Shown in pieces: positions 37,831 to 46,280 of a stretch of DNA of 54,891 nucleotides. The translations under genes were made by a program, and so were the position numbers. Source of the stretch: an uncultured Clostridia bacterium (GTDB lineage: Bacteria > Bacillota > Clostridia > Oscillospirales > Acutalibacteraceae); the NCBI GenBank assembly GCA_944384855.1, contig CALWUY010000012.1, forward strand, positions 1 to 54,891. The letters run 5' to 3'. Under the pieces are notes generated by a model. The model saw nothing but the letters and a program-made list of their open reading frames with translations, made no database searches and was not told the origin of the DNA. Within the stretch, counting starts at the first letter, position 1, and each line of letters starts with the position of its first letter.

Positions 37831-38762
37831 TGCAGTACCCTCCTTCTTTGCTTTTTACCGTCTTTGTCATTCTCTGATAGCGATTTCATGACTATGCTGC
37901 CTACAAAATATGTAATGACAAATAAAACCGTAGCGACAGATGCCGCATATCCCATTTGGAACCGCTGAAAAGCATAATCATACAAATGCGCCACTACGGT
38001 ATGCGCCGAATAGTTTGGACTTGGCAGTCCTGCAAGCGCAACCGGAACATCGAATACCCCGAAAGAACCGGATATGGTAGTTATTGCCCCATAAAGCAGC
38101 TGAGGCTTCATTTGCGGTAAAGTAAGATACTTAAGTTCTTGCCAGCGGCTTTTTACGCCGTCAATAGCTCCTGCTTCATAAAGCGACTTATCGCAGTTCT
38201 GAAGTCCGGCAAGAAATACAAGAAATCCGTTCCCCATACTCATCCAAAGCGAAATTATAATAACAACTGTCATTATATACTGAGGATCGCTTACCCAGAG
38301 TATCGGTTCATCAATAATGCCCATTTCAATCAGCGTATTATTTATGAAACCGTAACGGTCTCCGGAAAATATATAGGACCAGACTGCGCTGATGGCAACC
38401 GATGATGTTACCGACGGAATATACAGAAAAAGCGCTAAAATGTTTCTGAACTTGAATTGATTAAGAACCCACGCAGCAAAAAAACTGAGAAAATATCCGA
38501 TAGGACCTACAATTACAGCAAATACAAGTGTGTTTTTTAATGCGGTTATAAAAATCCTGTCTCCTAATAGAAGCAATTTATAATTGTTTAGTCCTATAAA
38601 TTCAGCCGGCTGTATCATATTGTATTCGGTAAAACTCAGCCAAACTGCTGTAAGTACCGGTAAAACAGTAAACATGATAAAGCATACCGCAAACGGGGAA
38701 AGCATTATGTAGCCAATGATTTGCTGACGCGTAAGTATAGTCTTTTTTGGATTTTTACTCAT
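37827..38762 (-). CDS. Carbohydrate ABC transporter permease, MalF-like (first pair)
   Basis: A 311-residue CUT1 permease with the N-terminal 'IGYIMLSPFAVCFIMFTVLP' helix common to MalF/UgpA-type proteins and the EAA-type loop 'YEAGAIDGVKSRWQELKYLT'. ATG 38762 is used (GGGGTG 7 bases upstream), so the gene begins inside the last codons of the binding protein (8-base overlap). This overlap ties it to that binding protein as one importer. Confidence 0.92.
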   Translation of the reverse strand: MSKNPKKTILTRQQIIGYIMLSPFAVCFIMFTVLPVLTAVWLSFTEYNMIQPAEFIGLNNYKLLLLGDRIFITALKNTLVFAVIVGPIGYFLSFFAAWVLNQFKFRNILALFLYIPSVTSSVAISAVWSYIFSGDRYGFINNTLIEMGIIDEPILWVSDPQYIMTVVIIISLWMSMGNGFLVFLAGLQNCDKSLYEAGAIDGVKSRWQELKYLTLPQMKPQLLYGAITTISGSFGVFDVPVALAGLPSPNYSAHTVVAHLYDYAFQRFQMGYAASVATVLFVITYFVGSIVMKSLSENDKDGKKQRRRVLQ

Positions 38763-41637
38763 CTGCAAACACCCCGTATTCTTCCTGCTTGTATTTTAAT
38801 TCCTTATTAATTTCAATTACCGCCGTTTCCAAAGCGTCCCGTGGAGTCGCTGTGCCTGAAACCACAGTATCAGTAAACGCATTCGTAAGATACCGTGAAG
38901 CGTATGCGCTTCCGAGAACAACCGGAGTCTCCTCAACCCACTTCCATTGTTCCTCAAATACTTTTCGGTCATTTCTGCTCCAGTCTAATGACATAAAAGC
39001 CTCTAAATTAGCAGAACACCATCTGGATTCGGCTCCTAAAAGCGCTTCAACGCTTCTTGCATATTCCGATTGTGTTTCCGCAGAAATCCACCACTTTAAA
39101 TATTCCCAGCAAGCTTCATATTTTTCGTTGCCTTCTTTTGAAAGAATCATACTGCATTGTGAAAGAGCGGCACCTGCAGATCGGTTAATTTGGCCGTCTT
39201 TCTGAACAGTCCCTATCATAGGAGCCATCTCCCACTTGTCAGCAAGTTCGGGGGCAGCATTTTTTACCTGTAAATAAAATGAAAAATCTCCTATACCGAT
39301 CGGCATTTCTCCGGAACGGAAACGGTTGAAAAATGATGCTGATACAGGACACCCATAATTAGTAAACATTTCAACATACTGTTTGTATGCGCTGAATGCA
39401 ACAGGTGTATCCAGGGCGGAATACATACCGTCATCAGTATAATACTTTCCTCCGTTTTGAAAAAGAAAAATGGAGAAATTCTGAGGCAAATAAAACTGCA
39501 TGCCATTTTGAGCTAAAACCTGAAGTGTGTCACCGCAGAGTTCATCCCAGGTTTGAGGAACTTTAATACCGTATTTATCAAGTATATCCTTACGGTAAAA
39601 AATCGAAGTAAATGTCATGGTTTCCGGCACCGCATAAGTTCCCCCGTTATATTCGAGCGGTACGAAAGAATTATCTAAAAATTGTTCTCTCACGTCATCA
39701 AAATCTTCGAAAGCCGATAGATCTACTGCGGCATCCCTGATAGCAAATTCCACCGGAGTCCCTGACGCCACTGAAAATACCGCATCAGGTGCACTTCCGG
39801 AAATAACCGAGAGCAACAGTACATTAGCGCTGCCGCTGTTTATTTGACCTTGCGGCACAACACTCAAATCCACAGAAATTCCCGTTTCAGCCGTAAAATC
39901 ACGGTCGGTCATTTCTTTCAGTATCTCAGCCCATTCATTACCCTGTCCTATCCAAACACTGATAGTTTCTTTAATTTCGATATCATTACTCAAAATAGTA
40001 CCCACTCCGTTATAATCACGGGTGAAGGTTACAAGAAATCCTTTAAACGCGCTTACGATATTTTGAAAAATGTTTGACTGCCGCACTTCAATTTCAGCAT
40101 TAGGCTGCGCGATGCAAAATTCATCAAGAGCCAAAGGCAGAGACTGAAGGGTTGAATACCAATTTCCCAGCGTTGTCTGCGCATTTGACAGCTGAGAATA
40201 ACGCCTTGCAATACTAAACGGATTTTCCACCATAGATTCAAATTGCTTTGCTGTAGACTTAAGACTGCTGCTGATACTTGTCGATTTATCGGTTATTTTG
40301 GATAAGTCATCCAATATGGAATTTATTTCCGAAATGATAAATTTGAAATCACCTTCGAGAGTAGGAATAAATTTGAAAAACTGATAATCGTAATTAGGAT
40401 CCGGGTCATTGCCGGTAAGCATCGTTATATCCAGCATCATATCGCTAAGATATGATGTAATGTCATAAAGGCTATGTACAATTTCAGAAAATTCGCCCTG
40501 CACTACGGTCAAAGTTATAGTATGCTTGCCTTCGGAAAGTTCAAATAAGTACGGATCATTTCCATCCGAAAAGATTTCAGTTTCCCACTTTGTGCTATAC
40601 ACGAATTTATAACTCAAAAGTTCTGAAAAGGGTACTTTGCCGTCAATTTCAACTTTTCTGAATGAAGGCAAGCCGTCGTTCCATTTTTGTCGGTAACGCA
40701 TGGCTATCTTATAAAGTCCGTCCTCGGGCACATCAAATTCAAAAGTAACCGATTGGTTGCCGTCACTCCAGGTATCATTGCCTACCATATTGTAAATCCG
40801 GTATCCGTCCGATACCGGCACCATTTCCGCGTCAGTGCCGCTCGTCATTCCAACGGTAGAGTCATTCCTAAACGCCATTGCATCTTCTGCCTGAAAAGTA
40901 AAAATCCCCGTGCCTTCGGATTTTTCAGAATATCCGGAAGAAACTTCGCTGTATGACGGCGGCACAGTATAAGGCATAATTCCTATACTGTCTATTGCCA
41001 TGTCATTTGACACATATTTAAGTGTAATTGTATGTGCGCCGCTGTCAAACCAAAAAGCAAACGGTAATGAAATATTGGCGTCAGAGTCCGTAAGATACAT
41101 AGTCTGCCATTCATCAACAGTCCTTACCTCAGGGCGAACCTCATCTCCCATAGAGTTTATCATAACTTCGCCGTCATCAACCCATTTGCTTCGAAATACT
41201 ATGTTGGATGTTTCAAAAAACGGAGATTCTCCGTCTATTTCCAAGCCCCTGACTGAATTATTTCCGGACTTGTTCAAATTCAAATAGTCTACCGAAACAG
41301 AATATAATCCCGCAGTTGAAACAGAAAAATTCCAGGAAATATCCTCATTGTCCTCATTTGAAATAATCACATTGGCATTTTTACCGTTTAACTCATCTGA
41401 AAAGGAACGATTTTCTGTTTTGAAAACAGCATCAGTATAATTAAGATTTACAGTGTCCTTCCCTATCACATAATCATATTCGGATAACAGTTCAGAATAA
41501 AAGGGCAATCTGTCCGATCGTGTCTTAGATTGCTGTACTTTCCCGCCTTCCGTACTGTTAGCCGAAACAGTCGGGATAAAAAGATTTATAAGCAGTATCA
41601 GAATTGTGAAAAAGACACTTATATTCTTATATTTCAT
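38755..41637 (-). CDS. ABC solute-binding protein fused to carbohydrate-binding-like modules
   Basis: A 960-residue exported protein. A signal peptide (about 1-27) precedes two beta-sandwich modules (about 40-235 and 245-400). The second begins 'FTFQAEDAMAFRND', a typical CBM6/CBM35 opening. A helical linker follows (about 430-540), then a family 1 solute-binding domain (about 555-955) with 'VPQTWDELCGDTLQVLAQNG' and 'YAVPETMTFTSIFYRKDIL'. No lipobox was seen; the first hydrophobic segment may act as a membrane anchor. Ordinary CUT1 binding proteins have about 420-560 residues, so the added modules are unusual. The start is ATG 41637 with GGAGG five bases upstream. It overlaps the first permease gene. 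Confidence 0.85.
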   Translation of the reverse strand: MKYKNISVFFTILILLINLFIPTVSANSTEGGKVQQSKTRSDRLPFYSELLSEYDYVIGKDTVNLNYTDAVFKTENRSFSDELNGKNANVIISNEDNEDISWNFSVSTAGLYSVSVDYLNLNKSGNNSVRGLEIDGESPFFETSNIVFRSKWVDDGEVMINSMGDEVRPEVRTVDEWQTMYLTDSDANISLPFAFWFDSGAHTITLKYVSNDMAIDSIGIMPYTVPPSYSEVSSGYSEKSEGTGIFTFQAEDAMAFRNDSTVGMTSGTDAEMVPVSDGYRIYNMVGNDTWSDGNQSVTFEFDVPEDGLYKIAMRYRQKWNDGLPSFRKVEIDGKVPFSELLSYKFVYSTKWETEIFSDGNDPYLFELSEGKHTITLTVVQGEFSEIVHSLYDITSYLSDMMLDITMLTGNDPDPNYDYQFFKFIPTLEGDFKFIISEINSILDDLSKITDKSTSISSSLKSTAKQFESMVENPFSIARRYSQLSNAQTTLGNWYSTLQSLPLALDEFCIAQPNAEIEVRQSNIFQNIVSAFKGFLVTFTRDYNGVGTILSNDIEIKETISVWIGQGNEWAEILKEMTDRDFTAETGISVDLSVVPQGQINSGSANVLLLSVISGSAPDAVFSVASGTPVEFAIRDAAVDLSAFEDFDDVREQFLDNSFVPLEYNGGTYAVPETMTFTSIFYRKDILDKYGIKVPQTWDELCGDTLQVLAQNGMQFYLPQNFSIFLFQNGGKYYTDDGMYSALDTPVAFSAYKQYVEMFTNYGCPVSASFFNRFRSGEMPIGIGDFSFYLQVKNAAPELADKWEMAPMIGTVQKDGQINRSAGAALSQCSMILSKEGNEKYEACWEYLKWWISAETQSEYARSVEALLGAESRWCSANLEAFMSLDWSRNDRKVFEEQWKWVEETPVVLGSAYASRYLTNAFTDTVVSGTATPRDALETAVIEINKELKYKQEEYGVFADE

Positions 41638-41750
41638 CTTATCCTCCAAATTATCAAGTGCGTAACACTCATATTTCTGAAATTAAAATAAAGCTGTAAA
41701 TGTGTTATCGGTATTTTTTGCAGTAAAACCAAAATATCATTTAAGGTATA

Positions 41751-41777
41751 ATTCGGGCGGAAATATTCCGCCCGAAT
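41751..41777 (-). other. GC-rich intergenic hairpin inside the large operon
   Basis: A perfect 12-bp stem (ATTCGGGCGGAA with TTCCGCCCGAAT, 3-nt loop) begins 4 bases after the stop of the cytoplasmic propeller gene. Its minus-strand tail TATACCTTAAATG is not T-rich, so it may be an mRNA stabiliser, a processing boundary or a partial terminator. The 144-base gap it occupies is the longest inside the operon. Confidence 0.6.
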
Positions 41778-41781
41778 CGAA

Positions 41782-42918
41782 TTAAATAATACTATCTAAC
41801 GAAATTCTTGTTATTTCAATAGATTCTTTCATTTTCGAATATATGATATACATATATCCGTTATGGATTACGCATTCCGGATAACCGTAATGCCCTCCTT
41901 TGCCAACACCCTTGCGGTTCATTTTTACCGGCTCATCGCGGATAATATATTCCTTATCAAAATCGTATCCGTTTTCAGATACAGCAAGCATTAACGGAAG
42001 TCTGCGTGAATCCGGCACCGAATTGCCGACATAATAAAACCTGCCGTCAGGAAGTCTGCCAAATTGAAATTTCGCGAAATCATCTGAAAAATCAGTGGGA
42101 TGAAGACCGTCAAATGACTCTCCGTTGTCATAACTTTCACTATGCCATAATTTATACGCGCCGCTTCGCATCATAAGATGTATTATACCGTCGTCAGTCA
42201 TGAAAAACGATCCTTCACAGATTTCGGGCGCGCCCCGGGTTTTTGCCTGCTCTATTTGTTCCTCAGACAATAACGCGGTTTTCCATTCCGGTACAGAATT
42301 TATATTGATTTTGTCCGTATATTTAACACCCGAACCCATAGCTATCATATATCTGCCGTCAGGAAGTCTTTCGGCAGAATGATTCCCTCCGCCGTTTTGA
42401 ACAGGAACGGGATCGCTCCAGGTAATACCGTCTTCCAACAAATAGCGGCAATACCGCTTAAAACTCATCCAAGGTTTTGAATAAGCATACATACTGCTCA
42501 TCGGACGAACATTTTCACCGCTTAATAATTCAGGTTTATATTCAGCTACGGCATAATATGCGTATAGCTTATTCTCCGTGGCGCAGAATCCCTGTGCAAA
42601 TTTCACAAGTTCTGAGTACTCTCCCATTTCATTGTCTGAAAACGGTCTGGCGTCTAACCATTTGTCAGCATTGTCCGAATATGACCACATTACTCTTTGT
42701 CCGCAATCGTCTTCATTTACTCTTCCGGAAGACCACATAGCGTAAATTTTACCTTTAAATACCGTAATGGACGCATGATGTGCAAATCCCCACTCGTCAC
42801 TGTATGCCTGAATTTCGGTTCTGCTGCTTTTAATTTTACCCATTTGCTTTGCGCCTGAATTGGTTATTCTGGCTGCTGATTCCTTAGCCGAAATCTTAGG
42901 TATTATAATTTTACTCAT
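41782..42918 (-). CDS. Sialidase-like beta-propeller protein, cytoplasmic paralogue
   Basis: A 378-residue protein without signal peptide, homologous to two neighbouring proteins. Shared signatures are 'DEWGFAHHASITVFKGKIYA', 'RVNEDDCGQRVMWS', 'GGGNHSAERLPDGRY', 'GRLPDGRFYYVGN' and C-terminal 'GGHYGYPECV' with 'KESIEITRIS'. Strand repeats with 'SENGYDFDK' resemble BNR/Asp-box blades, so a six-bladed sialidase-type propeller is likely. True sialidase residues (Arg triad, Tyr-Glu pair) could not be confirmed. It may act on an imported oligosaccharide while the other two work outside. Substrate unknown. A hairpin lies in its leader and another just after its stop. Confidence 0.75.
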   Translation of the reverse strand: MSKIIIPKISAKESAARITNSGAKQMGKIKSSRTEIQAYSDEWGFAHHASITVFKGKIYAMWSSGRVNEDDCGQRVMWSYSDNADKWLDARPFSDNEMGEYSELVKFAQGFCATENKLYAYYAVAEYKPELLSGENVRPMSSMYAYSKPWMSFKRYCRYLLEDGITWSDPVPVQNGGGNHSAERLPDGRYMIAMGSGVKYTDKININSVPEWKTALLSEEQIEQAKTRGAPEICEGSFFMTDDGIIHLMMRSGAYKLWHSESYDNGESFDGLHPTDFSDDFAKFQFGRLPDGRFYYVGNSVPDSRRLPLMLAVSENGYDFDKEYIIRDEPVKMNRKGVGKGGHYGYPECVIHNGYMYIIYSKMKESIEITRISLDSII

Positions 42919-42939
42919 ATTGAAACTTCTCCTTTAAAG

Positions 42940-42976
42940 AGCGGATTATCATTTTATATTTACCGGATAATCCGCT
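42940..42976 (-). other. Intergenic hairpin before the cytoplasmic propeller gene
   Basis: AGCGGATTATC (42940-42950) pairs perfectly with 42966-42976 (11 bp, 15-nt loop). On the minus strand the tail is CTTTAAAGGAG, where GGAG is the ribosome site of the next gene. It could attenuate transcription or protect the upstream mRNA end. Confidence 0.5.
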
Positions 42977-42999
42977 TTTTACCTGCGGTTATCACTTAT

Positions 43000-45900
43000 T
43001 TACGAGAACAAATCTTCAAAGTTAAAAGAAGAAACTTCTATAATTTCTTTGCCCGCAGAATAAACTACATACAAAATATTTCCGTCAAGATAGCATGAAG
43101 GATATGCGTAAGATCCTCCCTTATGCTGACCCGGAGTAACTATATCATAGCTTCCGTCTCGTATAATATACGTTGTATCAAAATTATATCCGTCGCTTGA
43201 TATGCTGATGCAGAGCGGAGTCCTTTCCGTAGTGGCTGTTTTAACGGGATTATTTACAAGAAAATATCTTCCGTCGTTTGCCCGTCCTGCATATAATTTA
43301 GAATTATCATTTGTAAGGTTGGTTCTGTATGCATTAGACCAGTTTTCTCCCATGTCTGTAGAAATGCTGTGCCAAATGTAACCGTCATTACCTCGCATAA
43401 GCAGATGGAGTGTAAAGTCATTTGTCATATAAACAGTGCCTTCAGACAGCGAACCCGCTCCCGCCGATATCGCTTTACCTATCTGCTCATCAGTCAGCCC
43501 GAATGTCTGCCAGTTTATACCGTCATCCGAACGGCGAACACCAGTCGCTGTAGTTGCATAATAGTATCCGTTAAAATACTTCACGTTCTCGTACGAACCT
43601 AAAACGCAGTTGCTCTCTACAGGATCCGACCATTGACCGTTTATCAGTTCTTTGTAATAATATTTGATACCTGTAAACACATAGTCATCAACACCGTTTT
43701 CTCCCGCTACGCTGTCAGGATCAACCTCCTTTACACAATAATAAGCGTAAAGCTTTTCTCCGTTGTTAAAGAAGCCTAACGGATGCTGCACAGCTAATTC
43801 CACAGAATCGGAAAAGACATTATACGGACTCCAATTTACTCCGTCTTCGGACGTACTGTAAACTATTCTTTGATTTATACTGTCCTCATCAGCAGCGCCC
43901 TGAGAATAAAAAACATATAAAATACCGTTAAACTTAGTGATATGAGGATGATGATTGAATGTATAATCAGCATCATAAGGCTGAACTGAAGATATCGTAA
44001 TCGTCGAACCTCCATCCTCCATAGACATAGGTTCCAAAGTTTCCGCAAACGTAATCTGCTCACTCAGCGCCTCAGAATAAACAACGCTCCCGAACAAAAT
44101 CTGTCGTAGTGCTGTCAGGTCAGCCGAATTATAAAGTTTATCCTCATTGAAATCAGCCAATTTCTCAACAAAAATAGCGTCCTCACTGAGTGTACCGATA
44201 AGTTTTTTCTTGTAGCGTATCAGATCAAGGATATCCACATTACCGTCGCCTGTAACGTCTCCTCCGTTGGGTCTTATAAGTATCGGACGAAAAGCCTTGA
44301 CATCCTGACTTCTGTCAAGATCGTATTTAACTATTTTGCCATCCACAGTAGTAGAAAATCCGCAGAATATGTATCCTTCCCTTGAAGGGACAAGATACTC
44401 TTCACCGATATCGGTCAGAACGGTACCCTCAGGTATCAGGCAGTTTCTTACATCTGTCGCACAGGCATCGCTGAATCTCATTCCGTCTATCCAGTTTGGC
44501 ATATATAAATTCACCAAATTGGTATTTGTTGTGTTTGCAAAATTAATCTGTGCGATTCCGTTTGGAACGATAATATGCTTTAAAGAAGTGCATGACTGAA
44601 AGTTGGGTTCCAAGGCGCTGACGCCGGATTTTGCCGTCACGGTCGTCAGATTTGTACACTGATTGAAATTGGCATAACTGGTAAAAGTGACTCCGTCTTC
44701 TAAAATCAACTCTTTAAGTGCAGTACATCCCTGGAAGGTATTCCCGGAGTCGATAGTAGTATTGGCTTCAATAATAAGACCGGTAACACCTGTACATCCA
44801 CGGAAAGTCTGAACGCCCGAAATGCTTGCAGTATTATATATTTTTATTGTTTTTAATCCGCTGTATCCGAAAAAACAATTCGACTTAGTTATTTTCCCGT
44901 GAACTTCCAGCTCCTCTATTATAGACTTTGCACCGTTGAACTGATAATTTGGTCCGTTTACTGTACTGTCAAATCCACCGGTTTCGGTAATTACAAGCTT
45001 TTTAAATTTTGGAAGCGAGCTGCCCTGAACCATCGAGCTGGTATCAAAAGCTTCGGGAATTATACCTGTAACCGTAACTTCAGCAAGCTCAGGATTATTC
45101 ATAAAAACATTTTCTACTTTTTGAGTTCCTGAGACAGTTTTAATTGTCGCCTCTTTAAGTGCGGAACAGTTATTAAAAATATAGCTGGCAGCAATCACAC
45201 TGTTTATCGTGACCTTTTCAAGCGTTGCATTGCCCGTAAAATTGCCGTCAATAAGGGATATTGTCTCCGGAATAATAATATCAATAGCTGTTCCGTTCGC
45301 AAAGCCTTTATTAATACTTGTTATGGGCAAATACTCCCAGCTGTATGTGGGTACGGCAACCTTTTGTGCAGAACCGCTGTATGTATGCGTCTGATTTGCC
45401 GATGTCTTCCAATATCCCGGATCAGATTCATATCCGTCGCCGACTATAATTTTCCATCTGTATACGCGCGCCTCTTTTACATTATCTATTGTACAGCGCG
45501 ATTTGCATCCCTCACGCACAATAGCCTCAGTAGCAGTATCAGGAACATAAATAGTCATAGCTTTCAGGGTATTCAAATTGTCTGTAAGTATATCCTCTCC
45601 TTCTACTGTAGTTAGTGTTGATGGTAATGTAAGAGATTTTAAAGCGGATATATACAATCCGTAATTATAAACAGCTTCAAGACCCTCAGGGAATACCAGA
45701 GTTGTAATATTTGTATTTGCAAGTGCTGCTTCTGATAATATTTTTACATATCCGTTCACCTTAAAATCGGACAGTGAAGTACATCCGCTTGCAAATGCTT
45801 TATTTAATATTACTCCACTGCCATTAATTGTGACAGAAGTAAGATTTACATTTTGTTTACAGGCATTTTCGCCTATTGTAATAACATTTTCCGGAAATAC

Positions 45901-46194
45901 AATAGAAGTAACTGAATCACCTGTGCCTATTATATTTCCTGCAGTTCCCGTGAAAACATTATCAGCTACCGAAGTCACCTTGTATATAACATCTCCTACC
46001 GTTACACTGTTAGGAATAATAACATCTGTAGCCGTTCCGTTATAAGCCGTAAGCTGCGCTTCCTGAGTTTCAGAGTTGAGTTCAAAAACAAAATCATCCT
46101 GTGTATATGCTTCTGCCGATGCCTCAATAAAAAATGTGGAACAAAGTAAAAGTACAGAAAGCAAAACGCCAAGTAGTCGATTAATTTTTTTCAT
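43000..46194 (-). CDS. Secreted LRR (BspA-like) - dockerin - sialidase-like propeller protein
   Basis: A 1,064-residue protein. A signal peptide (about 1-28) is followed by BspA-like leucine-rich repeats (about 40-620, e.g. 'TGVTGLIIEANTTIDSGNTF'). A complete two-part type I dockerin lies at about 644-703 ('DVTGDGNVDILDLIRYKKKL' and 'DFNEDKLYNSADLTALRQIL'). A C-terminal sialidase-like propeller (about 735-1064) is homologous to the two flanking genes. An internal dockerin is unusual. ATG 46194 has AGGGG 8 bases upstream; the longer frame has no such site. It is probably surface-bound through a dockerin partner and recognises or cleaves a glycan; the exact chemistry is unknown. Confidence 0.82.
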   Translation of the reverse strand: MKKINRLLGVLLSVLLLCSTFFIEASAEAYTQDDFVFELNSETQEAQLTAYNGTATDVIIPNSVTVGDVIYKVTSVADNVFTGTAGNIIGTGDSVTSIVFPENVITIGENACKQNVNLTSVTINGSGVILNKAFASGCTSLSDFKVNGYVKILSEAALANTNITTLVFPEGLEAVYNYGLYISALKSLTLPSTLTTVEGEDILTDNLNTLKAMTIYVPDTATEAIVREGCKSRCTIDNVKEARVYRWKIIVGDGYESDPGYWKTSANQTHTYSGSAQKVAVPTYSWEYLPITSINKGFANGTAIDIIIPETISLIDGNFTGNATLEKVTINSVIAASYIFNNCSALKEATIKTVSGTQKVENVFMNNPELAEVTVTGIIPEAFDTSSMVQGSSLPKFKKLVITETGGFDSTVNGPNYQFNGAKSIIEELEVHGKITKSNCFFGYSGLKTIKIYNTASISGVQTFRGCTGVTGLIIEANTTIDSGNTFQGCTALKELILEDGVTFTSYANFNQCTNLTTVTAKSGVSALEPNFQSCTSLKHIIVPNGIAQINFANTTNTNLVNLYMPNWIDGMRFSDACATDVRNCLIPEGTVLTDIGEEYLVPSREGYIFCGFSTTVDGKIVKYDLDRSQDVKAFRPILIRPNGGDVTGDGNVDILDLIRYKKKLIGTLSEDAIFVEKLADFNEDKLYNSADLTALRQILFGSVVYSEALSEQITFAETLEPMSMEDGGSTITISSVQPYDADYTFNHHPHITKFNGILYVFYSQGAADEDSINQRIVYSTSEDGVNWSPYNVFSDSVELAVQHPLGFFNNGEKLYAYYCVKEVDPDSVAGENGVDDYVFTGIKYYYKELINGQWSDPVESNCVLGSYENVKYFNGYYYATTATGVRRSDDGINWQTFGLTDEQIGKAISAGAGSLSEGTVYMTNDFTLHLLMRGNDGYIWHSISTDMGENWSNAYRTNLTNDNSKLYAGRANDGRYFLVNNPVKTATTERTPLCISISSDGYNFDTTYIIRDGSYDIVTPGQHKGGSYAYPSCYLDGNILYVVYSAGKEIIEVSSFNFEDLFS

Positions 46195-46280
46195 AGGAAC
46201 ATCCCCTTCTAATTTAATATAATAATCTATTTTATTAAACCGCATCTAAAACCAAAGAAAATAAAATTCACGCAAAATAA

